Assembly (NCBI GenBank): GCA_039586575.1
Contig: JBDHKD010000001.1
Location: forward strand, 116,979 to 180,978
Source of the DNA: G020344215 sp039586575
Lineage (GTDB): Bacteria > Gemmatimonadota > Gemmatimonadetes > Palauibacterales > KS3-K002
Reading direction: 5' to 3'
DNA: 64,000 nucleotides
Part shown: positions 53,292 through 61,902 of the stretch, in pieces
How the letters are laid out: every line of letters starts with the position of its first letter
Position numbering within the stretch: the first letter of the stretch is position 1
Position numbers and translations under genes: made by a program
The notes under the pieces: model-generated
What the model saw: only the letters and a program-made list of their open reading frames with translations
What the model was told of the DNA's origin: nothing
Databases searched by the model: none

Positions 53292-54047
53292 ATGTCGCTG
53301 GTTACGACCCAGGCCACCATTCTCAAGACCTACGAGTACAGCGAGACCAGCAAGATCCTCCGGCTTCTGACGCGCGAGGTCGGACTCTGTTCGGTCATCG
53401 CCAAGGGGGCTCGGCGGCCGAAGAGCCGCTTCGGCGGTCTGTTGGAGCCGTTCACCGACGGCATTGCCACCTTCTATTCGAAGGAAGGCAGAGAGCTGCA
53501 GACGCTCTCGAGCTTCGAGCTGCAGCGCGAGCGTCAGAAGCTCGGACACGAGCTGCTGAACTATGCCGGGGCTGGCCTGCTGACCGAGATCGTGCTGCGC
53601 TTCGCTCCCTCGGCCGCCGACGACCGGCTGTTCGCGCAGCTGCGCTCCGGGCTCGACCGACTGGTCGAGGAGAGCGGCGACGTCGAGGCGGCCATCCTGG
53701 AAGAGACGTGGCGACTGATCGATCGGTTCGGGTTCGCGCCGAGCGTCGAGCGATGCTACGTCTGTAACGAGCCGCCACCAAGCGGCGAGCAGACGCACTT
53801 CGACTTGATGGACGGAGGCATCATCTGCGCTCGCTGCCGGCCAAGGGCCGACAAGGCGCACTTGCGGCCGCTGGCGGCCGCTGAACGCGTCGAGCTCGCC
53901 GGTCTGTTGAGCCAGAACGGTCCGGGGTCGAGAAGGCTGAGCACAGCTCGTACCCAGCGTCATCTTCTTCGCGACTTCATCGCCTATCACCTGGCCGAGA
54001 ACCGCCCTCTGAACTCCTTCCGATTCCTGGACGAGCGACTGGGATGA
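53292..54047 (+). CDS. recO: DNA repair protein RecO
   Basis: RecO helps load RecA onto SSB-coated single-stranded DNA in the RecFOR pathway. The 251-residue protein begins with the OB-fold VTTQATILKTYEYSETSKILRLLTREVGL, followed by AKGARRPKSRFGGLLEPFT. A helical middle follows, then a C-terminal zinc-binding region with CYVC and CARC. ATG 53292 is set by the conserved N-terminus. A longer open frame starts inside the preceding gene. It overlaps selB by 4 bp. Confidence 0.94.
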   Translation: MSLVTTQATILKTYEYSETSKILRLLTREVGLCSVIAKGARRPKSRFGGLLEPFTDGIATFYSKEGRELQTLSSFELQRERQKLGHELLNYAGAGLLTEIVLRFAPSAADDRLFAQLRSGLDRLVEESGDVEAAILEETWRLIDRFGFAPSVERCYVCNEPPPSGEQTHFDLMDGGIICARCRPRADKAHLRPLAAAERVELAGLLSQNGPGSRRLSTARTQRHLLRDFIAYHLAENRPLNSFRFLDERLG

Positions 54048-55945
54048 AGTCTGTCATTCTGGGGACTGCCGGACACGTTGACCATGGGAAGACCGCGCTG
54101 ATCGAGGCGTTGACCGGCATCAACACCGATCGGTGGGAGGAGGAACGTCGGCGTGGCATAACCATCGATCTGGGGTTCGCTCCGTTGCCTACTGGCGACG
54201 AAGGCCTGGAAGTTTCGGTCGTCGACGTGCCCGGGCACGAGGACTTCGTCAAGAACATGCTGGCCGGGGCCACCGGCGTCGACCTGCTACTGCTCGTTGT
54301 GGCGGCGGATGAAGGCCCCATGCCGCAGACCCGCGAGCATCTCTGGATCGCCAGGCTGCTGGGAGTCGAACGCGGCGTCGTGGCCCTCACGAAGGTCGAC
54401 CTGGTCGATTCCGAGTGGCGTGAGCTCGCGCGGGATTCGGTCAGCGAGGAAGTCGCTACGGTTCTCGGTGTGACGGACTGGCCTGTCGTTACGGTGTCCG
54501 CCGTCAGCCGCGAGGGACTGGACGAGCTGAGCGCCGCGATCCTGAGTGCCGCGCGGGCCACGCGTGCGCGATCGGCGGACGACATCTTCCGAATGCCCGT
54601 CGATCGATCGTTCAGCGTGCGCGGCGTCGGAACCGTCGTCACCGGGACCGTCTGGAGTGGGCGGCTCACGGTGGGGGCTGAGCTGCGAATGCTGCCGGGC
54701 GACCGCAGGGCCCGCGTACGTGGCATCCAGGTGCACGGTCGCGATACCGAGGTCGCCCGGGCGGGCCAACGGGCGGCGGTGGCCCTGGTGGGCGTTGGGC
54801 GCGCCCAGGTCGGACGCGGTGCTACGCTCGTCAGCGACGACGTGTGGGAGGCGACCCGCTATCTGGACGCGCAGTTGTACGTGGTCCCCGATGCGTCCCG
54901 GCCGCTGAGGCACTGGCAGCGTGTTCGCCTGCATCTCGGGACCGACGAAACGCTGGCCCGCGTCGTGCCGTACGACGGAGAACCCCTGCAACCGGGCTCG
55001 AGCGGGCTCGTCCAGCTCCGTCTCGAGAGCCCCGTCGTCGCTCGCGCCAACGACCGCTTCGTCATTCGATTCTACTCTCCGGTCACGACCATCGGCGGCG
55101 GCGTGATCCTCGACCCCTGGGCGCCGCGGCGCGGCCGACTCTCCGCCTCCGAAAGCCAGCGGTTGCGCGCCTACGTCGACGCCGCCGAGCCTAGGCGTTT
55201 CGCACTCGCGGTCTCCGGTCGAGACCACGGCGTGGCCGAAGCGGAGCTCGCCATTCGTCTCGGGGCACGCCCGGCCGTCGTCGCCGAGCAGCTCCAGGCG
55301 CTCGAGTCCGAGGGCCGGATCCGCCGGGTCGGCGAGCGCTGGTTCGGCGTCGGTGCCCTCGGCGCGGCCAACGAAGCGCTGCTGGAGATGCTCGCCCAAG
55401 CTCACACCCGCGACAGTGGTGCCCGCGGCCTGAGCCTCGAGTCACTGCGCAGCGGCTTGAATCGACCACCCGAGCTGGTGAATGCCGCCCTCACCGATCT
55501 CGAGCGCAGCGGAGCCATTCGTATCGAAGGCTCGCTGGCAGCGCGTGCCGAACACGTCCCTCGGCTCGACCCCAGCCAACGGGCCCTGGCCGACGCCGCG
55601 CTCGAGCGTATCCGCAAGGCCGGGCTCGCACCGCCGGCGCTCAGGGAGCTGGCTGGCGAGCTGGGCGCCAGAGAGGACGAGCTCGTGGCCGCCCTCAAGT
55701 TCCTGGCTGAGCGGGGGGAGCTGCTGCCGGTCACCGCGGACCTCTTCTACGATCCCGAGGCCGTGGCCGTTGCACGAGAGCGCCTGGGGAGGGTGCTGCG
55801 TGGTGGTGAGCCCGCCACGCCATCCCGGCTGCGGGAGGCCCTGGGGGTCAGCAGAAAGTACGTTATCCCACTTCTTGAGTACCTCGACAGGTCTGGGTTC
55901 ACGCGGCGAACGCCGCAGGGGCGGGTGCTCAAAGGGGAGGTCTAG
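54044..55945 (+). CDS. selB: Selenocysteine-specific elongation factor SelB
   Basis: SelB delivers selenocysteyl-tRNA to UGA codons marked by a SECIS hairpin. The 633-residue length and order match bacterial SelB. The GTPase domain has the P-loop GHVDHGKT at residues 10-17, RGITIDLGFA, VDVPGHEDFVKNML and TKVD. Two EF-Tu-like barrels follow, with the FRMPVDRSFSVRGVGTVVTGTVWSG block. The last 260 residues contain winged-helix repeats that bind SECIS RNA, ending SRKYVIPLLEYLDRSGFTRR. A selenocysteine system should therefore exist, but selA, selD, tRNA-Sec and selenoprotein genes are not in the window. Confidence 0.95.
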   Translation: MKSVILGTAGHVDHGKTALIEALTGINTDRWEEERRRGITIDLGFAPLPTGDEGLEVSVVDVPGHEDFVKNMLAGATGVDLLLLVVAADEGPMPQTREHLWIARLLGVERGVVALTKVDLVDSEWRELARDSVSEEVATVLGVTDWPVVTVSAVSREGLDELSAAILSAARATRARSADDIFRMPVDRSFSVRGVGTVVTGTVWSGRLTVGAELRMLPGDRRARVRGIQVHGRDTEVARAGQRAAVALVGVGRAQVGRGATLVSDDVWEATRYLDAQLYVVPDASRPLRHWQRVRLHLGTDETLARVVPYDGEPLQPGSSGLVQLRLESPVVARANDRFVIRFYSPVTTIGGGVILDPWAPRRGRLSASESQRLRAYVDAAEPRRFALAVSGRDHGVAEAELAIRLGARPAVVAEQLQALESEGRIRRVGERWFGVGALGAANEALLEMLAQAHTRDSGARGLSLESLRSGLNRPPELVNAALTDLERSGAIRIEGSLAARAEHVPRLDPSQRALADAALERIRKAGLAPPALRELAGELGAREDELVAALKFLAERGELLPVTADLFYDPEAVAVARERLGRVLRGGEPATPSRLREALGVSRKYVIPLLEYLDRSGFTRRTPQGRVLKGEV

Positions 55946-55971
55946 GGGGGAAAAGCGGGGAAAACTTCTCC

Positions 55972-56000
55972 TTGCCCGCGGAGACATGCGTTCCTATCTT
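55972..56000 (+). promoter_or_regulatory. Candidate promoter for the FlgD-domain protein
   Basis: TTGCCC (55972-55977), a 17-bp spacer and TATCTT (55995-56000) lie in the 147-bp gap after selB, about 93 bp upstream of the next start codon. Confidence 0.45.
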
Positions 56001-56092
56001 GGCAATAGGGATAAGCGGATTCGGGACAACTTCGTCCAGCCGGGAGGTCTACCGGAGCTTAGGCTACCGTTTTCAAAGAAGGGAGAGAGGGC

Positions 56093-56557
56093 TTGAAGCA
56101 CAGGTACGCTGTGCTCCTCGTCCTTCTGCTAGCGCGAGGAACAGCCTCGCCCGAGGTCTTCGCGCAACAGACTGACAGCACCGCGGTACTGCAGGAACCC
56201 CGCCAGGGGGAGGTCCGTGGTGTGCAGTTACAGCAGAACTATCCAAACCCCTTCACTCGCGAGACCCGAATACCCTTCGTCCTGGGAGCCGATCTGTTCC
56301 AGGACGGACTTCCCGTCGTGGTGACGGTCCGCATATACAACGTACTGCGCCAGCTGGTCGCCATCCCCACCACGCTCGATCACCCTTCAGGCGCCGGGCA
56401 GCCGGCTCTGGAGCTGCGATACGATATGCCGGGTCGCTACGAGCTGTATTGGGACGGGACCAACCGGAACGGAAACCGGGTACCGTCCGGGATCTACTTC
56501 TGTGAGATAGTGGCGAACCGCGCACGCGACGTCAGTAAGCTCGCGGTGACTCGCTGA
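56093..56557 (+). CDS. Small secreted protein made of a FlgD/T9SS-like C-terminal domain
   Basis: The 154-residue protein has a signal peptide (HRYAVLLVLLLARGTASPEVFAQ) and about 20 linker residues. It then has a single Ig-like domain with the pattern LQQNYPNPFTRETRIPF, VTVRIYNVLRQLVAIP, GRYELYWDGTNRNGNRVPSGIYFCEI. This is the FlgD-like / type IX secretion-type C-terminal domain normally found at the end of large secreted enzymes. Here it stands almost alone, so it may be a minimal surface module or a remnant of a larger protein. Start TTG 56093 with GGGAGAGAGG just upstream. Confidence 0.8.
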   Translation: MKHRYAVLLVLLLARGTASPEVFAQQTDSTAVLQEPRQGEVRGVQLQQNYPNPFTRETRIPFVLGADLFQDGLPVVVTVRIYNVLRQLVAIPTTLDHPSGAGQPALELRYDMPGRYELYWDGTNRNGNRVPSGIYFCEIVANRARDVSKLAVTR

Positions 56558-56572
56558 ACGCCCCCATTCTCG

Positions 56573-56929
56573 TTAGTCGACGAAATAGACGAAAGATCCG
56601 CAGTGCTCGCACCAGCGGATCTCTTCGTTTGTTTTGACCACGGCCGTCGGCATGTCCATGAAGCAGCCGTAGCACATGCCTTGCAGCACGGGGACGACGG
56701 CGCGAGGTCGCCGGCCGGCGATCAGGCGGTAGCGCTTGAGGACCTCCGGGTCGAGGGTCCCCTCCATCTCGTCGATCTTCCCCTGGAGGTGGGCGACGGC
56801 GTCCTCGGGTTTGACCTGGAAGACTTCGCTTTCGATCTCGCGGGTGTACTGCTCGGCCGCTTCTTCCATCTCCCGCTTCTGGGCTTTCAGATCCTGAAGC
56901 TCCAGGAGTATCTCGAGCTGCGGGTGCAT
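56573..56929 (-). CDS. Coiled-coil zinc-ribbon protein (C4-type, DUF164 family)
   Basis: The 118-residue protein has an N-terminal helical coiled coil (LEILLELQDLKAQKREMEEAAEQYTREI). It ends in a C4 zinc ribbon with CYGC and CEHC and the GMCYGCFMDMPT pattern. Family members (CdsZ/DUF164-like) are scaffolding or nucleic-acid-associated proteins of unclear role. It is shorter than usual, about half of the 240-residue members, because the long coiled coil is reduced. The start is set at 56929, preceded by GGGAGAAG. It lies 16 bp downstream of the PtsN-like gene and is probably cotranscribed. Confidence 0.78.
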   Translation of the reverse strand: MHPQLEILLELQDLKAQKREMEEAAEQYTREIESEVFQVKPEDAVAHLQGKIDEMEGTLDPEVLKRYRLIAGRRPRAVVPVLQGMCYGCFMDMPTAVVKTNEEIRWCEHCGSFVYFVD

Positions 56930-56945
56930 ACGCTTCTCCCTCGCG

Positions 56946-57398
56946 TCAAACCTGCTTGTCACCCAGGAGCTCGAGGAAATCGGCGGGCTTCTCGAGCTGG
57001 GCTAGCCGGTCGGGGACGTCGACTTCCCGGCAGAGCTGGGCGATCTTTCCGAGTACCGGCAGGTACTGGTTCGAGACTTCGAGGGGTGGGGCGACGATCA
57101 GGAAGAAGAACGAGACCGGCTTGTCATCGATAGCTTTGAAGTCGATGGGCTCCTGGCGGCGCCCGAAAGCGACTCGCAGCCGATTGACGACCAGCGAGCG
57201 GCAGTGGGGGATGGCGATCCCGCGCCCGATTCCTGTCGATCCCAGGTTCTCCCGCCGTTTGAGCATCTTGAAGAGAATACCCTCCGACTTCTCGGGCAGG
57301 TCGAGCAGGGATATCAGCTCCTTGAGGATCTCGTCCTTTGTCGCGCCACCGAGATCGAGCTCGATCACATCTTCGTTGAAGAACTCTCTCAATTCCAT
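56946..57398 (-). CDS. PTS EIIA component of the fructose/nitrogen (PtsN) type
   Basis: The 150-residue EIIA of the fructose/Ntr family starts MELREFFNEDVIELDLGGATKDEILKELISLL. The phosphorylatable His65 is in GIGRGIAIPHCRS, preceded by RRENLGSTGIG. FFFLIVAPPLEVSNQYLPVLGKIAQL is the usual second half. No EIIB/EIIC partner is nearby, so it is likely regulatory, like PtsN, possibly phosphorylated by the HPr and EI encoded at 47-49 kb. Regulation targets in other bacteria include potassium and phosphate systems. GGAGG lies 6 bp before the ATG. Confidence 0.88.
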   Translation of the reverse strand: MELREFFNEDVIELDLGGATKDEILKELISLLDLPEKSEGILFKMLKRRENLGSTGIGRGIAIPHCRSLVVNRLRVAFGRRQEPIDFKAIDDKPVSFFFLIVAPPLEVSNQYLPVLGKIAQLCREVDVPDRLAQLEKPADFLELLGDKQV

Positions 57399-57532
57399 TC
57401 AGACCTCCGGTTCCAACCGGGCGGACAAGCCACCGGGCAGGCGCGTCGCTTGTCCAGGGCTCACAGTCAATCGCAATGAATAGGGCACCACCGGCCGCGT
57501 GTCAAAGGCTCGAGGTTGGAGGCCGATCCGGT

Positions 57533-57560
57533 TTGACTGCCCCGCCAGTCGGCGTATATT
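57533..57560 (+). promoter_or_regulatory. Promoter for larB and the diguanylate cyclase gene
   Basis: TTGACT (57533-57538), a 16-bp spacer and TATATT (57555-57560) lie upstream of larB, giving a leader of about 35 bases. Both boxes match the sigma-70 consensus at five of six positions. Confidence 0.6.
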
Positions 57561-57601
57561 GCGCCGCCTGAGACATCAGACCCGCCCCTCTAAACTTGGC
57601 C

Positions 57602-58357
57602 ATGAGACCAGAACGTCTGAAGAGCCTGCTGGAACGCTTTCAGCGAGGTGAGTTGTCGATCCGCCAGATCCTCACACAGCTCGAGCGCGCGCCGTTCGAG
57701 GACCTGGGCTTCGCGCGTATCGACCACCATCGTGCCGTCCGCCAGGGTTATCCCGAGGTCATCTATTGTCCCGGGAAGACCGCCGATCAGATCTCCGAGA
57801 TCTGTGCTCGCCTGGCGGCCAGAGGTGACGGGTTGTTGGCGACGCGCGCCGACGAGGCGGTCCGTCAGCGACTGGCCCGTGAGCTTCCCCGCATCGAGGT
57901 CAACGAGGTGGCTCGTACCGCCTATCTGCCGCCGGACGAACCGCTCGAGGTAGAGGTGCGAGGCCCGCTGCTCATCGTGACGGCCGGGACTTCCGACCTG
58001 CCGGTCGCCGAGGAAGCGGCCGTTGCGGCGCGTGCCATGGGGAACCCGGTGCGCCGGCTCGAGGATGTCGGGGTCGCCGGGATCCACCGCCTGCTCGCCC
58101 ACCAGGACGAATTGAGGGAGGCCGCCGTGATCATCGTCGTCGCTGGCATGGAGGCCGCACTCGCTTCGGTCGTCGGTGGTCTCGTCTCGGCCCCGGTCAT
58201 TGCCGTTCCTACGAGCGTCGGCTACGGCGCCTCGTTCGCCGGGCTGGCCGCGCTCCTCGGCATGCTGAACAGCTGTGCGCCCGGCGTCAGCGTCGTCAAC
58301 ATCGATAACGGCTATGGCGCCGCGGCGGCGGCCGCTCGCATCAACCGGATAGACTAG
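57602..58357 (+). CDS. larB: LarB, nickel-pincer cofactor biosynthesis carboxylase/hydrolase
   Basis: LarB carboxylates the pyridinium ring of nicotinic acid adenine dinucleotide and releases AMP, the first step toward the nickel-pincer cofactor of lactate racemase-type enzymes. The 251-residue protein has the N-terminal helical part with ARIDHHRAVRQGYPEVIYCPGKTADQI. The PurE-like domain follows, with GTSDLPVAEEAAVAARAMG, VVAGMEAALASVVGGLVSAPVIAVPTSVGYGA and LNSCAPGVSVVNIDNGYGAA, all family signatures. ATG 57602 is preferred over TTG 57596. larC and larE, the usual partners, and larA are absent here. Confidence 0.94.
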   Translation: MRPERLKSLLERFQRGELSIRQILTQLERAPFEDLGFARIDHHRAVRQGYPEVIYCPGKTADQISEICARLAARGDGLLATRADEAVRQRLARELPRIEVNEVARTAYLPPDEPLEVEVRGPLLIVTAGTSDLPVAEEAAVAARAMGNPVRRLEDVGVAGIHRLLAHQDELREAAVIIVVAGMEAALASVVGGLVSAPVIAVPTSVGYGASFAGLAALLGMLNSCAPGVSVVNIDNGYGAAAAAARINRID

Positions 58358-58366
58358 GATTCCGTC

Positions 58367-59821
58367 GTGGTCGAGGGTGCCCCCGGTCTGGAAAGGATAG
58401 CCGTCGAACTCCGGGCCTGGCTGGAGGCGCTGCGGCTCGCCATGGGTGCTGAGCGGGCCTGCCTCTGGACTCTGGCGGATAGCGGCGACCGGCTCATCGC
58501 TGGTCTCTGCACACCCGAGCCGGCCGGTGCCTGGCCGGACGATATACCTCTGCAAGGTCACGCGCTCGGCTGGGTCGTGAGCGAGGGCGTGTCACTGAAG
58601 GCGTCCCGCAAAGACATCTTTCGCAAAGCCGCGGACGGTTTCGTCGTTGCCGCCCCGATCAGCGAACAGCGAAAGGAACGGGTCGGCTGTGTGGCTATGG
58701 AGTTCGCTGGGGTACCGCGCCTGGACGCGCCGCTCGCCCTGGAGCTGGCGGCCGAGTTGGCCGGGCGCTTGCTGGGCGATGTCCGTGCCACCGAGGCGGC
58801 CCTGAACGATGTGAAGAAGTATGAGGAGCTGTACGGGGCGATCCACGATCTGGACCGCGAGCTTGACTTGAAGGAACTGGCGGCCGGCGTCTGCCGGCGC
58901 GCCAGGCGCGTCGCCGGCGCGCGCGGCGCGGTGGTCGCTTCCTGGGATCCGGGGGGTGTAAGCGGATCGATCGTGGCCAGTGATGGCGAGGTGCCGCGCG
59001 GGCTCTCCAGCCTGCAGCTGGATGGAGACTCGTCGTTCCTCGGACTGGCGATGAGCAATGCCACCGTGCTCCCGCGCGACGATCTGACCGCCAAGAAGAG
59101 GTTCCCGCTTTATGTCGACGGTATCGCGTCGACGGCGGGGTCGGCGATCATCGTGCCGATGATCGTGGACGGAGCTTCAATCGGGGCGCTCGCCGTCGAA
59201 TACGAGCGACCCCGCCAGTACGCCGAGCGCGATCTCGAGCGGCTCAAGGTATTGGCGCTGTTCGTCGGGCCGGCGTTCCGCAACGCTCTCGAGTTCGGCG
59301 AGGTCAGGCAACTGTCACTCACCGATACGCTGACCGGGCTCGCCAATCGACGTAGCTCCGAGCGAGTGCTGGCGTCGACCATCGCGGTCGCCGAGCGGAC
59401 GGGTGGCCCGTTCGCCGTGGCGGTGGCCGATGTCGACCATTTCAAGCGCTTCAACGATCGCTACGGTCACGACGCCGGCGACCTGGTGTTGCAGACGGTC
59501 GCGCGCGTGATCAAGGACACCCTGCGCCCCGGCGACCACGCCGGCCGCTGGGGCGGTGAAGAGTTCCTCGTTGTGCTCCCTTCCACGGCCCTCGAGGATG
59601 GGGCGCGGGTCATCGAGCGTATCCGGCGACGGGTGGAGGGAGTCCAGCTCGAGTGGGAGGGTCGTGCCCTGACGGTGACGCTGTCCGCAGGGGTCACCGC
59701 CTACCCGGAGCTCATCCGCAATGCCGCCGCTGCCGTCGCATCCGCCGACGCCGCCCTCTACAAGGCCAAGCGTGGCGGCCGTAACACGGTGGCCCTGGCC
59801 GACATGCGTGGACAGCTGTAA
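58367..59821 (+). CDS. Diguanylate cyclase with GAF-type sensor domains (GGDEF)
   Basis: The 484-residue protein has two GAF-like regions, at about residues 5-145 and 165-305, and a C-terminal GGDEF domain. The domain begins SLTDTLTGLANRRSSERVL; the catalytic site is GGEEF, an active variant, and the inhibitory I-site RPGD lies the correct five residues upstream. The enzyme should make cyclic-di-GMP and be product-inhibited. No membrane segment is evident, so sensing is cytoplasmic; the GAF ligand is unknown. The start is GTG 58367, 9 bp after larB, so the two genes are probably cotranscribed. Confidence 0.9.
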   Translation: MVEGAPGLERIAVELRAWLEALRLAMGAERACLWTLADSGDRLIAGLCTPEPAGAWPDDIPLQGHALGWVVSEGVSLKASRKDIFRKAADGFVVAAPISEQRKERVGCVAMEFAGVPRLDAPLALELAAELAGRLLGDVRATEAALNDVKKYEELYGAIHDLDRELDLKELAAGVCRRARRVAGARGAVVASWDPGGVSGSIVASDGEVPRGLSSLQLDGDSSFLGLAMSNATVLPRDDLTAKKRFPLYVDGIASTAGSAIIVPMIVDGASIGALAVEYERPRQYAERDLERLKVLALFVGPAFRNALEFGEVRQLSLTDTLTGLANRRSSERVLASTIAVAERTGGPFAVAVADVDHFKRFNDRYGHDAGDLVLQTVARVIKDTLRPGDHAGRWGGEEFLVVLPSTALEDGARVIERIRRRVEGVQLEWEGRALTVTLSAGVTAYPELIRNAAAAVASADAALYKAKRGGRNTVALADMRGQL

Positions 59822-59874
59822 TTCGCCCTTCCCCTGAGAAATCCGCCACGTACATTTACTCTATAGCCGCCCGT

Positions 59875-60229
<355 letters not shown>

Positions 60230-60237
60230 AGCGTCTT

Positions 60238-60272
60238 AAAGGCCCACAGCGTTAATCGTTAGTGGGCCTTTT
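60238..60272 (+). terminator. Terminator after ssrA
   Basis: AAAGGCCCAC (60238-60247) pairs with GTGGGCCTTT (60262-60271) around a 14-base loop and is followed by another T. It is 10 bases after the tmRNA 3' end. Confidence 0.85.
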
Positions 60273-60286
60273 CTAATGGTCCACCC

Positions 60287-60315
60287 TTCACCCGGCGCCG
60301 TTCGCACGATATTGT
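60287..60315 (+). promoter_or_regulatory. Candidate promoter, leaderless start of thiI
   Basis: TTCACC (60287-60292), a 17-bp spacer and TATTGT (60310-60315) place the expected transcription start on the thiI ATG, 6 bp after the -10 box. No Shine-Dalgarno precedes the gene. Confidence 0.5.
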
Positions 60316-60321
60316 AGGTAC

Positions 60322-61806
60322 ATGACCGAAACGAGCCTCGCGCACCTCATCCTGTTACGGCCCTCGGGCGAGCTGGCGACGAAGTCGCGGCACACGCGGC
60401 GGCGCTTTCAGCAGCGCATGGTCGCCGCCCTCGAGGACGCGCTCGACTCCGCCGGGGTCGACTACCGGGTGCACGAGGATTGGGGCCGGCTGTTCGTCGA
60501 GTGTTCGAGCCGCGCCGCGCTCGAGGTCGTTCCACGCGTGTTCGGGATCGCTTCACTGTCGGAGGTCGAGGCGACCGCGGAAGCGAAGCTTGAATCGATC
60601 ATCGAGGTGGGCGAGCGCACGTACGCCGAACGCGTGAAGGGGGGGACCTTTGCGGTGAGGACCCGCCGATCCGGCCGCCACTCTTTCTCCTCCCGCGACG
60701 TCAATTACGGGCTCGGTGCCGCCCTCAATCGTTACGCGGAGGTCGATCTGGGTGTCCCCGACCTGGCCGTCGGTGTCGAGGTGCGCGACGAGATGGCCTA
60801 TTTCTTCAGCCGTCGGATCCCGGGGGCCGGCGGCCTGCCCGCCGGCGTGGAAGGCCCAGCCGTCGCTCTCGTCTCCGGCGGCTACGACTCGGCCGTGGCG
60901 GCCTGGATGATGCTCAGGCGCGGTGTCGCCCTCGATTACGTGTTCTGCAACCTGGCGGGTGGTGCCTACGAGCGTGCTGTGTTGGCGGTTGCCAAGCTGC
61001 TGACCGACCACTGGAGCTACGGGTTGCGGCCGAAGATTCACGTCATCGACTTCCAGCAGCCCGTGCTGCAGCTCAGAGAGCGGGTGAGCGAGAGCTACTG
61101 GCAGGTGGTCCTCAAACGGTTGATGTACAGAGCCGCCGACCACGTCGCGGCGCAGAGCGGCGCCCATGCCATCATCACCGGCGAGGCCGTGGGACAGGTT
61201 TCCTCGCAGACACTTCCCAACCTCCAGGCCATCGACCCGAGCGCGGCGACCCTGGTTCTGCGTCCGCTGGTTGGCTTCGACAAGAGCCAGATCATCGAGC
61301 GTAGCCGCGAGATCGGTACCTACGCCTTGTCCGAAAAGGTACGCGAGTATTGCGCCCTCACCGAGATGAGACCGGTCACCGATGCCTCAGCCGAGCGAGT
61401 CGCCGCCGAAGAAGCGAAGCTCGACCTCGCCGTGGTCGATGCCGCCGTCGCGAGTCGCCGCGTTCTCGACCTCCGCGACCTCGACCCCAGCGAGCTGGTG
61501 ATGCCCTACCTCTATACCAGCGAAGTGCCGCCGGAGGCCCTCGTCATCGATACGCGGCCGCGCTCACAGTACGATCCCTGGCACTATCCCGGCGCCACTC
61601 ACCGCGACTTCTGGGAGTTGTTCCGCGACTCCACCTCTCTCGACCGTGACCGCACCTACGTCCTCTACTGCGAGCTCGGCCTCAAAACGGCCCAGCTGGC
61701 GGAGAAGATGCAGAAGGCGGGTTACGAGGCGTACAGCTTCAAAGGCGGCGTGCGGGCGTTGAAGGCGTACGCGGAGGGGGGAGGTAGGAGATCAGTGGGC
61801 CAGTAG
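60322..61806 (+). CDS. thiI: tRNA 4-thiouridine synthase ThiI with rhodanese domain
   Basis: ThiI transfers sulfur to uridine 8 of tRNA and in some bacteria to ThiS for thiamine synthesis. The 494-residue protein has an N-terminal ferredoxin-like and THUMP region (residues of about 1-165). The PP-loop ATPase motif SGGYDS is at 185-190, and Cys344 (REYCALTEMRPVT) sits at the same position as in E. coli ThiI. A C-terminal rhodanese domain follows, with catalytic Cys450 in LYCELGLK. This long form, like that of E. coli, carries persulfide on the rhodanese Cys. The last codons (encoding GGGRRSVGQ) run into an intergenic repeat, which may have altered the natural C-terminus. Confidence 0.94.
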   Translation: MTETSLAHLILLRPSGELATKSRHTRRRFQQRMVAALEDALDSAGVDYRVHEDWGRLFVECSSRAALEVVPRVFGIASLSEVEATAEAKLESIIEVGERTYAERVKGGTFAVRTRRSGRHSFSSRDVNYGLGAALNRYAEVDLGVPDLAVGVEVRDEMAYFFSRRIPGAGGLPAGVEGPAVALVSGGYDSAVAAWMMLRRGVALDYVFCNLAGGAYERAVLAVAKLLTDHWSYGLRPKIHVIDFQQPVLQLRERVSESYWQVVLKRLMYRAADHVAAQSGAHAIITGEAVGQVSSQTLPNLQAIDPSAATLVLRPLVGFDKSQIIERSREIGTYALSEKVREYCALTEMRPVTDASAERVAAEEAKLDLAVVDAAVASRRVLDLRDLDPSELVMPYLYTSEVPPEALVIDTRPRSQYDPWHYPGATHRDFWELFRDSTSLDRDRTYVLYCELGLKTAQLAEKMQKAGYEAYSFKGGVRALKAYAEGGGRRSVGQ

Positions 61807-61902
61807 GTCGGTAGATCAGTAAGTGGCTTTCAGTGGTGCTGAGACCTGGCGTGGGAGTCGGTCGACCCAACGACTCACTGACCTACTGACCTACCGACTC
61901 AC
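61791..61902. repeat. Inverted intergenic repeat between thiI and mlaD
   Basis: Left arm (61791-61826) contains AGTAGGTCGGTAGATCAGTA on the plus strand. The right arm (61872-61902) carries the same style of sequence on the minus strand, with GTCGGTAGGTCAGTAGGTCAG in short 7-8-bp iterations. The arms flank about 45 bp of unique sequence. The repeat reaches into the end of thiI and the stop codon of mlaD, both of which converge on it. It could serve as a bidirectional terminator, and the sequence style suggests a dispersed repeat family. Confidence 0.6.
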
